A stretch of DNA of 64,000 nt, from the NCBI GenBank assembly GCA_016180645.1, contig JACPAV010000002.1, positions 186,001 through 250,000 of the forward strand, in the 5' to 3' direction. The notes under the pieces are model-generated. The model saw only the letters and a list, made by a program, of their open reading frames with translations, was not told the origin of the DNA and did no database searches. Source of the stretch: Nitrospirota bacterium (lineage in GTDB: Bacteria; JACPQY01). Made by a program: the position numbers and the translations under genes. Shown here in pieces: positions 25,617 to 33,343 of the stretch. Every line of letters begins with the position of its first letter. Positions within the stretch are counted from its first letter, which is position 1.

Positions 25617-25950
25617 GGGTCGCCTCGCGTGGGGGGGGGGAAGAAATGGGAACAAGCTTGGAAAAGACGGCAATCAATTCCTGTAGCAGGTCGTATTCAA
25701 GCGTGGCGGCCAGCGGGACGCCCTTGTACGTAAGCGAACGCGCCACCGCGGGGTCCGTGCTCCACGCCAGGAGGTACTCATCCACCGTGAGGTCCAGCCG
25801 GCACCCCGTGCAGAGCGGCATCTCCTTCCACATCATTTCCGCGGTCCGGTGGTGACACCAGCCACAGGAAGGGCTGAGTGCCGAGTGCCGAGTGCCGAGT
25901 TTCTCGGACTCAGGACTCGGGACTCGGGACTCGGGACTTTCGTTGCTCAC
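25609..25950 (-). CDS. small four-cysteine zinc-ribbon protein, partner of the capsule transferase
   Basis: 113 residues from a GTG whose last three bases overlap the PIG-L stop (GTGA). The first ~28 residues (VSNESPESRVPSPESEKLG) come from 7-bp repeats and are probably disordered. The core is SCGWCHHRTAEMMWKEMPLC followed by TGC: Cys29, Cys32, Cys47 and Cys50 in a CxxC-14-CxxC zinc ribbon. A helix follows, LEYDLLQELIAVFSKL. A second protein with the same architecture lies at 28736-28978, and each is immediately followed by a related capsule-type transferase gene. I do not recognise a named family. A binding or regulatory subunit of the transferase is an inference. Confidence 0.72.
   Translation of the reverse strand: MSNESPESRVPSPESEKLGTRHSALSPSCGWCHHRTAEMMWKEMPLCTGCRLDLTVDEYLLAWSTDPAVARSLTYKGVPLAATLEYDLLQELIAVFSKLVPISSPPPREATRG
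25876..25938. repeat. two heptamer tandem arrays, (GAGTGCC)3 and (GGACTCG)5
   Basis: GAGTGCC occurs three times at 25876-25896. GGACTCA and GGACTCG-type units then run five times from 25906 to about 25938. Both lie in the 5' part of the zinc-ribbon gene, between two translationally coupled genes. Confidence 0.85.
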
Positions 25951-26630
25951 TGTTCGATGCTCCTCACCAGCACGAATGCCTCTGCCGCGCCCAGCCCACA
26001 GTGGATGCCCCACTTCTTCGCATAAACACGCAACGATTCCGGCGACCGGGGATGGCCGTTGGCGCCGACCTCGCCCCGGTACTGCAAGAAGGCGTGAATC
26101 TTGGTTTCCAAAGTCCGGGAAATATCGCTGAAGGCGTTCGGCGTGAACGTGTTCTGCGCCCCGTAGATGTTCCACTCGGTCGAAGAGGGCGTTTCAAACG
26201 CGAAGATCCTTCTTACGGTTTCCCCGTGAATCGGCCGGAAGGCGGTCAACACAGCCTGATAGGTAATGCGGTGGTCCACGTTCAGGTCTCCCCAGAAATG
26301 GGTGTAGACGACTTCAGGGCGAAACTGTTTCTTGATCCGTTCAATGGTCTTGACCATGTCGAGGAGAGACATCGTATCGAAACGATTGTCGGGCAGGCCG
26401 AGGAAATGCACCCGCTCCACCCCCAGAATGTCCGCGCTCCGGCGGCAGTACGTTCGAAGCGCCGAGACCAGCCGCTTGGGTGCGTGTTCCCGTCGTTCGA
26501 ATCGCGCCGTGGCGCCTTCTCCCAGGATGACCGTGTGGATCCGGTGCCCCTTGCGGGCCAGGCGGGCCATGGTGCCGCCGCAGCCAAGCACTTCATCATC
26601 CGGATGGGCGGCAACGACCAATACATTCAT
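25947..26630 (-). CDS. PIG-L family deacetylase
   Basis: 227 residues. Members are zinc-dependent N-deacetylases acting on GlcNAc-type sugars. The metal-binding motif AHPDDE is at residues 8-13 and the second ligand region HFWGDLNVDH is at 111-120, with Asp119-His120. There is no signal peptide, so it acts in the cytoplasm, probably on a nucleotide-sugar or lipid-linked sugar. It overlaps the WbqC gene before it and the zinc-ribbon gene after it by 4 bp each. It could expose an amine for the acyl- or formyl-transfer steps coded nearby. Confidence 0.92.
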   Translation of the reverse strand: MNVLVVAAHPDDEVLGCGGTMARLARKGHRIHTVILGEGATARFERREHAPKRLVSALRTYCRRSADILGVERVHFLGLPDNRFDTMSLLDMVKTIERIKKQFRPEVVYTHFWGDLNVDHRITYQAVLTAFRPIHGETVRRIFAFETPSSTEWNIYGAQNTFTPNAFSDISRTLETKIHAFLQYRGEVGANGHPRSPESLRVYAKKWGIHCGLGAAEAFVLVRSIEQ

Positions 26631-27379
26631 GCGGACACTCCCGATCGGATGATTTCCAGCGCCCGCGGACCCTCGTTGAGCATCAGATCGATGACAGACA
26701 TGTTCGGAATGAAGGGATCGAAGCCTTGCCGATACGTAGGGTGCTGATAGTCTTGAAAAATAACCGCAATTTTCTCCCTATTGAAGGCCTCAAGGTCCAT
26801 GTAGAGCCGTCCATGGGTACCCGCGTAGTATGTATCAGCTTGGAAATGCTTGCAGATCGAGACAAGCCGATGTGTGGCTAGTTCCTTTACATTCAATCGG
26901 TCGGTTGGACCGATTGAATCGGTCGATCGGACCGATTCGATCGATCGATCGGTCAGTCTCAAGTCTGAACTCCTATACGTTCGAGGGGTAAGATTCATGC
27001 ATCGAGAGACAACCTCGATAGACTTGAGACAGAGCAGGGACAGGTTCGAGCCTGACTCGGCGTAGATCGAACCGATGGGGGCTTCATACTCGGAGTAGAA
27101 CGGGGCCTTCCTGTAGTTTGACTCGATCGCTTTCAGGTGCTTCCGCCGCCAGGGCGAGCGCTCGTCCGTTTGGGTTTCGTTGATGGTTTGTCCGAAGTGG
27201 TGCTGGACCGGCACGGTGAGCCATTGCCATCCCTCGGCCGTGCGGATCTTGTTCCGGTTCTGCCAATCGTTCTTCGTGTATTGCACATCGTCGAGAAACA
27301 CGAACACATCGGCACGGTCCATCTTCTCGAAATACCCGAGCCACGGGAGGTACTGCGGCTGGTGGATGGAGACGATCAT
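26627..27379 (-). CDS. WbqC-like protein with a palindrome-encoded insertion
   Basis: 250 residues from the ATG at 27379, which overlaps the upstream stop (ATGA). The family N-terminus is MIVSIHQPQYLPWLGYFEKM, followed by ADVFVFLDDVQYTKNDWQNR, NKIRTAEGWQWLTVPV and, near the end, IPNMSVIDLMLNEGPRALEI. WbqC proteins occur in O-antigen and other glycan loci beside aminotransferases; their biochemical activity is not established. Around residues 142-162 this copy carries extra residues (SIESVRSTDSIGPTDR), absent from the paralogue at 28968-29744 and encoded by the palindromic repeats at 26894-26954. Confidence 0.88.
   Translation of the reverse strand: MIVSIHQPQYLPWLGYFEKMDRADVFVFLDDVQYTKNDWQNRNKIRTAEGWQWLTVPVQHHFGQTINETQTDERSPWRRKHLKAIESNYRKAPFYSEYEAPIGSIYAESGSNLSLLCLKSIEVVSRCMNLTPRTYRSSDLRLTDRSIESVRSTDSIGPTDRLNVKELATHRLVSICKHFQADTYYAGTHGRLYMDLEAFNREKIAVIFQDYQHPTYRQGFDPFIPNMSVIDLMLNEGPRALEIIRSGVSA
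26894..26954. repeat. interleaved palindromic repeats of AATCGGTC inside the WbqC gene
   Basis: CAATCGGTC (26894-26902) pairs with GACCGATTG (26908-26916). GACCGATT-G-AATCGGTC forms a second perfect palindrome at 26908-26924. GACCGAT (26930-26936) pairs with ATCGGTC (26948-26954), with TCGA repeats between. The stretch could fold into alternative hairpins in mRNA and encodes an insertion. Confidence 0.8.
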
Positions 27380-28734
27380 GGGAGTGGCAAGTGGTGAGTG
27401 GCGAACGGCGAGTCGAGGGGGCCACGGCTCGGTTCTTTTGGCCCTTCGCTCGTCGCTCCTCGCTCGCTCCTCGTTGCTCGTTGCTCGTTGCTCGTTGCTG
27501 TCATGGCGTCCACCAACGCGCACACCCGGTCCGTGGCGCGTCCGTCGTTCAAGGCATTGAGGGTCAGGAGATCCGCCTCTCTCAACATCTCCTCCTCCAT
27601 CGTCCTCGGTGCGCGAAGGGCCTCCATGGTTTTCCGAAAGACCTCTTCCTCAGTGCGCGCTTTGAGGATCGAGGCCGCATCATTGAAGATCGTCTCCGGC
27701 ACATGGAGCGAGAGCGACATAACCCGGGCGCCGTAGATCAGCGCCTCGACGGCCATCGTCGATTGAAAGCAAATCACCACGTCCGACGCCCTGAGCAGCG
27801 GCGCCAGCGCGGGCGCCAAGGAAAGGTGTCGCGGGTAGGTCGAGTGGACCCGGAGACCCTCGGCTTGAGCCAGCGCCTCATACTCTTTGTCCGCATAGGG
27901 ATCGGAGGGATGGGGTTTCAAAACCAACTGGAAGGCCCGGGCCTTTTGGGCCCGAGCGAGCGCGCGGAACGTATCGGCCATGACGTCTCCCGGCCGATAG
28001 GAATGCTCCCGGAGGTACAGACCGCTCCGCCACGTGGTGGCCAGACACACCACGGGGAGACCGCTCTGCAGCCCGATCTCGCGCAACGCCCTCGACTTCT
28101 CCCATTCGCCGCGGAGGCGGTAGTGCAGGTCCATGACGACCGATCCCGTGACGGCCAATCGATCTTCCGCCACGCCCGCCCGCCGGTACCAATTCCGGCA
28201 GCGCTCCCCGAACACAGACATGATGTCCGCATACACACGGTCATGCAGATTGGCCAGTCCGGGCAGCCCATGCGCGAGGCAGAGGCTGGGAACGCCATAG
28301 GCCCTCGCCAATTGAATCGCCACCCGCTGGAGGGGCCGGACGTCGTTGTCCACCATCAGCAGGCCCAATCCGCCCTCGACCGCCATTCTCTTGACGGCCA
28401 CCGCAATGCCCAGCATCTGGCGGCTCAGGTTGGAGAACCGTGGCGCGAGACTCTCGTAGATTTTCACATCGGCGTATCCCCGCTCGGACAAGGCCGCCTC
28501 GAAGCCCATCGCCAAGCGGGCGCAGTCCTCCGGACTCTTCTCCAGGACGTAGCGGTCGATCGCCGCCAAGTCGCCCGGATCGAACAACGTCTCCAGGGAG
28601 GCCACGCTCCCCCCCCCCGATTTCCGGATGAAATCGTAGGTCGTCGGGTTCACCACGAGGTCGTGCCGGGATGCCAATCTCCGGCAGAGGTGCTCATACC
28701 TCTGGTTCAGCAGCGCGAGAATTCGGACCGGCAC
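27376..28734 (-). CDS. capsule-type GT-B glycosyltransferase/phosphotransferase
   Basis: About 452 residues from a GTG at 28734 preceded by GGAGG at 8 nt; an ATG at 28749 would overlap the previous gene by 14 bp. It matches the N-terminal domain of the 22839-25616 protein: VPSLCLAHGLPGLANLHDRV, YADIMSVFGERCRNWYRRAG, LAVTGSVVMDLHYRL, LVLKPHPSDPYADKEYE and VVICFQSTMAVEALIYGARV. The family transfers sugars or polyol phosphates in capsule-type polymers. The C-terminal ~35 residues (TSNEQRATRSERGATSEG...) are coded by heptamer repeats and are not part of the fold. It follows the second zinc-ribbon gene. Confidence 0.83.
   Translation of the reverse strand: MPVRILALLNQRYEHLCRRLASRHDLVVNPTTYDFIRKSGGGSVASLETLFDPGDLAAIDRYVLEKSPEDCARLAMGFEAALSERGYADVKIYESLAPRFSNLSRQMLGIAVAVKRMAVEGGLGLLMVDNDVRPLQRVAIQLARAYGVPSLCLAHGLPGLANLHDRVYADIMSVFGERCRNWYRRAGVAEDRLAVTGSVVMDLHYRLRGEWEKSRALREIGLQSGLPVVCLATTWRSGLYLREHSYRPGDVMADTFRALARAQKARAFQLVLKPHPSDPYADKEYEALAQAEGLRVHSTYPRHLSLAPALAPLLRASDVVICFQSTMAVEALIYGARVMSLSLHVPETIFNDAASILKARTEEEVFRKTMEALRAPRTMEEEMLREADLLTLNALNDGRATDRVCALVDAMTATSNEQRATRSERGATSEGPKEPSRGPLDSPFATHHLPLP
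27382..27416. repeat. degenerate heptamer array around GAGTGGC
   Basis: Five 7-bp units: GAGTGGC, AAGTGGT, GAGTGGC, GAACGGC, GAGTCGA. They lie at the junction of the WbqC start and the end of the capsule-transferase gene. Confidence 0.75.
27446..27501. repeat. heptamer array TCGCTCG / TTGCTCG, eight units
   Basis: Eight continuous 7-bp units: TCGCTCG, TCGCTCC, TCGCTCG, CTCCTCG, then TTGCTCG three times and TTGCTGT. It encodes part of the C-terminal tail of the capsule transferase on the minus strand. Confidence 0.85.
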
Positions 28735-28735
28735 G

Positions 28736-28978
28736 TCAGGACCCTCCATCCGGCGGGGAGAAGCGCGCCCCCAACTTCTCCATCGTCAACATGAAGATCT
28801 CGTACTCCAAGGCCCCCGCGAAGCTCTCCCCATCCCAGCGAAGGATGTCTTCCGCGGCTTCGCTCGCGCTCCATTCCGACAGCGCCGCGAGGACCTCCTG
28901 GTCGGTATGGCAGAGTTCACACACGGTGCCGTTCAGGCGCGACCCTCCAAGACCGCAGCGTTCGCACCTATCCTGCAT
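28736..28978 (-). CDS. small four-cysteine zinc-ribbon protein, partner of the capsule transferase (second copy)
   Basis: 80 residues. Cys5, Cys8, Cys20 and Cys23 form CxxC-11-CxxC (CERCGLGGSRLNGTVCELC), followed by an acidic helical part ending LEYEIFMLTMEKLGARF. Its end resembles the LEYDLLQELIAVFSKL of the 25609-25950 protein, so the two are likely paralogues. It overlaps the WbqC gene upstream by 11 bp and ends 1 bp before the GTG of the capsule transferase, giving the order WbqC, zinc ribbon, transferase. Function unknown; the repeated pairing suggests a dedicated partner. Confidence 0.75.
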   Translation of the reverse strand: MQDRCERCGLGGSRLNGTVCELCHTDQEVLAALSEWSASEAAEDILRWDGESFAGALEYEIFMLTMEKLGARFSPPDGGS

Positions 28979-29744
28979 GGCCTGCCGCCTCCCATGCGCT
29001 CTGCGTCGGGGCCCGACGCGCCTCAGAAGCCCGAAATGCGGGCCTCCGACCGGAACGAAGGATCTCCAGGCTCGCGGGACCGCAGTTCAGGAGCAGGTCC
29101 ACCGCCGAGAGGTGTGAAACGAAGCCCTCGAATCGTTGGGGATAGACGGGGTGATCGTAGTGGTGGAAGCGCAATCGGACCCCCGAGTCCGAAAAGATTT
29201 CGGAATGTTGAAGATACGCTCGCGCGCCAAGCGGGGAGAGGTACTCATCCGCCCCCAGGCTCTCGCAAATGGAGACAAGGTAGTCCACCCGGTCCACTTG
29301 CTCCACGTCCAACTCGGAAGCCCGGATGAACGGCGTGCGAATTCCCAACCGCGCCGCCAGCGCTTCCACAAGCGGAATCGTCACCTCCACCAAGCGGTCT
29401 TCCTCCGACCGTGCAAGCAGCGTGGAGAGAAGGGCATCGCCATGATCCCTCCACGACTCCGCGCGGCGATAGGCAACTTCGATCGATCGCGCGTGCCGGC
29501 GGATCCATTTCCCCTGAACGATCCTCGCCTCGCGGAGGGATTGGCCCAGCGGGTCCTTCCGCGTGAGCGGCAGCGTCAGCCAGCACCAGCCTTGGTCGGT
29601 TCGGATGCGGTTCCGGTGATGCCACGAATGCCGCACGCGCTGCACCGTGTCCAGAAACACGAAGGTGTCGACCTGGTCGATCATGTCGAAATATCCAAGC
29701 CAGGGCAGGTAGTGCGGTTGGATGATGGCCACCGTCTTTCTCAT
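28968..29744 (-). CDS. WbqC-like protein
   Basis: 258 residues from the ATG at 29744; upstream in-frame starts (29765, 29846) add repeat-derived sequence only. It opens MRKTVAIIQPHYLPWLGYFD, followed by DTFVFLDTVQRVRHSWHHRN and, near the end, VSHLSAVDLLLNCGPASLEI, the family landmarks. It lacks the insertion of the other WbqC copy; the corresponding region reads IRASELDVEQVDRVDYL. It sits 37 bp after a methyltransferase gene and overlaps the zinc-ribbon gene. Confidence 0.88.
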   Translation of the reverse strand: MRKTVAIIQPHYLPWLGYFDMIDQVDTFVFLDTVQRVRHSWHHRNRIRTDQGWCWLTLPLTRKDPLGQSLREARIVQGKWIRRHARSIEVAYRRAESWRDHGDALLSTLLARSEEDRLVEVTIPLVEALAARLGIRTPFIRASELDVEQVDRVDYLVSICESLGADEYLSPLGARAYLQHSEIFSDSGVRLRFHHYDHPVYPQRFEGFVSHLSAVDLLLNCGPASLEILRSGRRPAFRASEARRAPTQSAWEAAGHAG

Positions 29745-29760
29745 CACCCGGCTCCCCTGT

Positions 29761-29781
29761 CGCATGACACCTGACGCATGA
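29761..29781. repeat. short heptamer array CGCATGA/CACCTGA
   Basis: Three 7-bp units CGCATGA, CACCTGA, CGCATGA fill the gap between the methyltransferase stop and the WbqC start. Confidence 0.6.
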
Positions 29782-30471
29782 CTATTTTCGCCCCTCCACC
29801 AGCCAGTCCGAATCGGTCCGACCCGGCGCGCTTCCCACCTTCGCATATCCGATAAACCGCTGACGAAACCCGGCCGTCAGCGCATCGACGGCCGCCGCGT
29901 CGACAAACGTCACCGACATCCCCTCCTCACCGGTCTCGTTCGAATTCATGAGAAAGCAATGGGGAGCCAGCTCCCGCCCCCGCCCGTATCGGGAGTCATC
30001 CGTTCCCCGCAACGAGAAGAAGGCCCACCCCCCCGGTTTCAAGAGTCGACGAATTTCCATGATGCCCGCGGCGGTCTCCTCGGGCCTGCCGTAGTAGAGG
30101 ACGCCATAGCAGATGACCGCATCGAAGGCGTCCGACTTGAGAGGCACGTCCAGGAAGGTGCCCACGGCCAGCCGCCCGGGACTCCTCTCCGTTCGGATGC
30201 ATCGGCGCAGGGAACGTCTCGCTCCATCGATCCCGACGACGTCGAATCCTTCTCTTTTCAGCATCACGAGGTGCCGTCCTCCGCCGCATCCGAGGTCCAG
30301 AACGCGCTTCGGCCGCCGACGATTCCAAGAGCGAACGAGCCTCCGAGATACGAACCGGACGACATGATCGACAGGGTAGCGGGGGACCTTGTCGAGATTC
30401 TCCCGCGCGTAGAAGATTTCCCAGGGAGTGCCGGTGTTGTTCCTCTCTTGAACCGGTGTGGCGATCCCCAT
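29782..30471 (-). CDS. class I SAM-dependent methyltransferase
   Basis: 229 residues from the ATG at 30471 (an in-frame GTG lies at 30480). Motif I is RVLDLGCGGGRHLVMLKREG, then FDVVGIDGARRSLRRC, the acidic-loop region SDAFDAVICYGVLYYGRPEE and LLKPGGWAFFSLRGTDDSRY. Eleven bases separate it from the aminotransferase gene. It probably methylates a sugar intermediate or end group of the pseudaminic-type glycan; the acceptor is unknown. Confidence 0.87.
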   Translation of the reverse strand: MGIATPVQERNNTGTPWEIFYARENLDKVPRYPVDHVVRFVSRRLVRSWNRRRPKRVLDLGCGGGRHLVMLKREGFDVVGIDGARRSLRRCIRTERSPGRLAVGTFLDVPLKSDAFDAVICYGVLYYGRPEETAAGIMEIRRLLKPGGWAFFSLRGTDDSRYGRGRELAPHCFLMNSNETGEEGMSVTFVDAAAVDALTAGFRQRFIGYAKVGSAPGRTDSDWLVEGRK

Positions 30472-30482
30472 GGTGGACACTT

Positions 30483-31568
30483 TCAGCGGGCGGAATTCGG
30501 TCCCGTCATGCGGAGCCCTATCCGGAGCAGCCCGCTGATCCTCGCCACCGACTTGGGCGGGAGGGCAGGATAAACGGGGATCGAAAGCGTCGTCTCGACC
30601 ACCTTCTCGGCTTGGGAAAAACCTGCCGGATCCTGGCCAAGATATCGGTGGAGGAGTTCGAACCTCCGAATGGGAACCACGGTTTTCACGCCGCGGGTCT
30701 CGAGCCATTTTCTCAGGCGGTCCACCCGCCGGGACGGCGCGCGCAGCACGTACCGATAGAAGGTGGAACGGGTCCCGGCCGTTTCGAAGGGTCCGTGGGT
30801 ATCGCTTCCCAACGGCAATGCCCGCAAGTAGAGGGAAGCGGCGCGGCGCCGGCGGCGGATCATCTCGGGGAGCTTGCGAAGCTGCACGCGCCCCACGGCC
30901 GCCGCGACGTCTGTCATCGCATAGTTGTATCTTACCTTGTAGGTCGGCCGCTGGTCGTAATCCCGAAGGTCTCGCGCCTGCTCAGCCCATTCCTTTCTTC
31001 GGGTAACCAGCATCCCGCCGTGACCCGTGGTCATCATCTTGGTGGCATGGAAGGAGAAGATGGAGATGTCGCCCGTAATCCCGACCCGGCGACCGCCGAT
31101 CTCCGCCCCGATGGCCTGGGCACAATCTTCGATGACCGGAACGCCGAGCCGACGCACGGCATGAATGCCGGCGGGGAATCCAAACAGGTGCGGTACCACC
31201 ACGACTTTCGTCCGGCGACGCAGCTTCTTCTCCACGTGATCGGCGGTCAGGTTGAAATCGCGGTCATTCACGTCGACCAGGACCGGCTTCGCGCCCACGT
31301 AGAACGCCGCGTTGAGGAGAGCTGAACACACGTAGGTGGGCATGATGACTTCGTCCCCACGGCCCACCCCCAGAATCTGCAACGCCAAGTGAAGCGCAGC
31401 GCTCCCACTGCTCAGAGCGACACCGTGACAGCCCTTCCCAATCCAAGACGCAAGCTCCCGTTCAAAGGCCGCCACCTCCGGCCCGGGGGCGGGCCAGCGA
31501 CGCAGAATGACCCGTCGGACGGCGTCGGCCTCTTCCTTCCCGATCCAAGGTTGATTGTGGGGAATCAT
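30483..31568 (-). CDS. DegT/DnrJ/EryC1/StrS-type sugar aminotransferase (PseC candidate)
   Basis: 361 residues, PLP-dependent transamination of a keto nucleotide-sugar. The landmarks are ALSSGSAALHLALQILGVGR, DEVIMPTYVCSALLNAAF, EDCAQ (Asp148 contacting the PLP ring) and FSFHATKMMTTGHGG with Lys177 as Schiff-base lysine. In this cluster it would act after PseB to make the 4-amino sugar of the pseudaminic acid pathway; that assignment is from context. It is separated from the formyltransferase gene by a long A/T-rich hairpin. Confidence 0.9.
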   Translation of the reverse strand: MIPHNQPWIGKEEADAVRRVILRRWPAPGPEVAAFERELASWIGKGCHGVALSSGSAALHLALQILGVGRGDEVIMPTYVCSALLNAAFYVGAKPVLVDVNDRDFNLTADHVEKKLRRRTKVVVVPHLFGFPAGIHAVRRLGVPVIEDCAQAIGAEIGGRRVGITGDISIFSFHATKMMTTGHGGMLVTRRKEWAEQARDLRDYDQRPTYKVRYNYAMTDVAAAVGRVQLRKLPEMIRRRRRAASLYLRALPLGSDTHGPFETAGTRSTFYRYVLRAPSRRVDRLRKWLETRGVKTVVPIRRFELLHRYLGQDPAGFSQAEKVVETTLSIPVYPALPPKSVARISGLLRIGLRMTGPNSAR

Positions 31569-31573
31569 CCTGC

Positions 31574-31645
31574 GTATAACAGGTAACAGTATACTTTATG
31601 AGGATCAACCCGTAGGCTAATAAAGTATACTGTCACCTGTTATAC
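31574..31645. repeat. 26-bp inverted repeat, A/T-rich, between formyltransferase and aminotransferase genes
   Basis: Left arm 31574-31599 (GTATAACAGGT...) and right arm 31620-31645 are complementary over 26 positions with one mismatch and enclose a 20-nt loop. The arms are strikingly A/T-rich for this chromosome. The right arm contains the formyltransferase stop codon (31633-31635), so in leftward mRNA the hairpin begins at the very end of that gene. It may be an attenuator, an RNA-stability element or a remnant of a small mobile element; no T-run follows. Confidence 0.85.
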
Positions 31646-32331
31646 TCCTCGTAGACTTCGAGCCGCAGGTAGTAACGCTTTCCGTTCACCTCGACGAATG
31701 CATTGTCATACGGCGGAAACGTGAGGGCCCGGAGCCGATTGATGAGATCGGCGCCCCGATACGTTCGATCCAAATCAATTCGCATCAGCTCCCAGAACTC
31801 CTGATCCCGATGGTAGGTGCCCTCGCCGGAAGAAACGTCCAGCGGATTCCCCTCCCCGGATCGAATCAAGGGCCAGTGCTCCCGGAAGAGGTCGAATCCG
31901 GCGGCCTCAAGTTTCTCGTAGAGAGATTTCCCCGTGTCGCTGAATTCAACCGCCACGCGACGTCGAGCGAAGATCGGCCCGCTGTCCACGCGACGGACCA
32001 TCTTGTGAATGGAAACGCCCGCCGGCGTATTGTCGAGGATGCTCCACGCGTTGGTGTAAGTCCCCCGATTATGCGGCAGGTAGGACGTGTGCACATTGAT
32101 GCATCCCAGCGGTGGCATCTCCAGATACTTGGGCGGCACGAGAAATCGGAATCCGCAACTCACCACCAGGTCGGGCCTGAGTCGGCGGAGAAGAGGCAGT
32201 TGTTCCCGGCGCGTCAATACACAGGCAATCTGCTCCCCTTGCTCCGCCAGCCAGCCGAGAATTCGGCTCCCGAGCCCGTTCAGGCCCAGAAAAACAAGAG
32301 TGGGGCCGGATTTGGGAGACGGACTACGCAT
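31633..32331 (-). CDS. sugar N-formyltransferase
   Basis: 232 residues from the ATG at 32331, overlapping the PseG stop by 8 bp; a longer reading to 32520 adds unrelated sequence. It matches the methionyl-tRNA/ArnA-type formyltransferase N-domain: LVFLGLNGLGSRILGWL, VVSCGFRFLVPP, INVHTSYLPHNRG with Asn79 and His81 at the active site, and RRVDSGPI with Asp116. Length fits stand-alone NDP-sugar N-formyltransferases that use N10-formyltetrahydrofolate. It occupies the slot of the missing PseH acetyltransferase, suggesting a 4-formamido intermediate. The last residues are coded by the right arm of the hairpin. Confidence 0.88.
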   Translation of the reverse strand: MRSPSPKSGPTLVFLGLNGLGSRILGWLAEQGEQIACVLTRREQLPLLRRLRPDLVVSCGFRFLVPPKYLEMPPLGCINVHTSYLPHNRGTYTNAWSILDNTPAGVSIHKMVRRVDSGPIFARRRVAVEFSDTGKSLYEKLEAAGFDLFREHWPLIRSGEGNPLDVSSGEGTYHRDQEFWELMRIDLDRTYRGADLINRLRALTFPPYDNAFVEVNGKRYYLRLEVYEEYNR

Positions 32332-33343
32332 GACCGGCCACCCCGGAGGAAGTCTCCAGATGTTCGGCCACCCGTTCGACCCCACGGCCGTCCAGCCGGA
32401 ACCGACCTGTCTCGCTGATCCTTCTTCGCAGCGTCGCCGATCGAACAAGTTCATCCAGCCGTTCCGGCACCGAGTTTTCATTGCCGGCGCGAAGCGCCAG
32501 ACCTTGCTTGTCCATCGCATCCAGGAAAATGGAATGGCCCGGCGTGGGATCGACCAATACGGCGGGCACGCCCATGGTAGCCAGCTCGTACATCGTTACG
32601 CCGACTGCTCCCACGGCCGCGTCTGCCCGCAGGACGAGAGGAACGATGGAGACCACATTTCGGATCGTCTTCACATTTCCGGGAAGGCTCCGATCCCGAT
32701 TCAGAGTCCCGCGATAACCGGGGCCCAGGAGGGATACAAATCGGACGCGCGCAAAGCGCCGGGCCAGTACCGGCACGAGCCGGCCTGCCATGTCCTGCGG
32801 GTCGCTCCCCCCGAAGGTCACCAGCACCTGCCGCACGTTTTTTCGCAGACGATAACGAGGTCGAGCCCGCGCCCACTGGGGCTTCAGCAGGGCATATCGA
32901 AGACCCATCAATCGAACTTGACGGCGTTTGCGCACGATTTCATCGCGCCAGAGCACGTGGCCGTTTACCAGAACATCGGCCGGCGTACAGTCCGCGTCCC
33001 AGTCGTCGATCACCACCAATCGCCCGACCTTCTCGCCCCACGCACTCAGGAGCCTCTCGTCCCTCCGGGGAATGTCAACGACCAAAGTCTCCACCCGGTC
33101 CCGTCGGATCGCGGCGCCCAGCGAGGTCTGGTTCCTCAGCCGGGTGAAGCGCGGAGCGGCCGCGGCAAAGAACCGTGCGGCCAGAAGGTCATGCTCCGAA
33201 TAGAAACGAACCCCTCGGCCCCGCCGGACACACACCTCCGCAAGGGCCAGCGCGCGCGAAACGTGTCCGAATCCTATGCGCGGCCCGGCCTGGACGTAGA
33301 AGCCCAGGGTCCCTCCGCGCGCGTCATCGGCTGAGAATCGCAT
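32324..33343 (-). CDS. pseG: UDP-2,4-diacetamido-2,4,6-trideoxy-altropyranose hydrolase-type protein
   Basis: 339 residues of the PseG family, a GT-B-fold hydrolase that removes UDP from the bis-acylated altrose precursor before condensation with PEP. The catalytic histidine lies in GPRIGFGHVSRALALAE (His27). Further landmarks are LVVIDDWD, VLVTFGGSDPQDMAGRL and AVGAVGVTMYELATMGVPAV. The start overlaps the upstream methyltransferase gene by 20 bp. If the neighbouring formyltransferase works on the 4-amino group, this enzyme must accept a formamido substrate. Confidence 0.88.
   Translation of the reverse strand: MRFSADDARGGTLGFYVQAGPRIGFGHVSRALALAEVCVRRGRGVRFYSEHDLLAARFFAAAAPRFTRLRNQTSLGAAIRRDRVETLVVDIPRRDERLLSAWGEKVGRLVVIDDWDADCTPADVLVNGHVLWRDEIVRKRRQVRLMGLRYALLKPQWARARPRYRLRKNVRQVLVTFGGSDPQDMAGRLVPVLARRFARVRFVSLLGPGYRGTLNRDRSLPGNVKTIRNVVSIVPLVLRADAAVGAVGVTMYELATMGVPAVLVDPTPGHSIFLDAMDKQGLALRAGNENSVPERLDELVRSATLRRRISETGRFRLDGRGVERVAEHLETSSGVAGHA

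Noticed and set aside
25876-27501. Short direct repeats considered as a CRISPR array
   Set aside because: Units are 7 bp, contiguous and without spacers.
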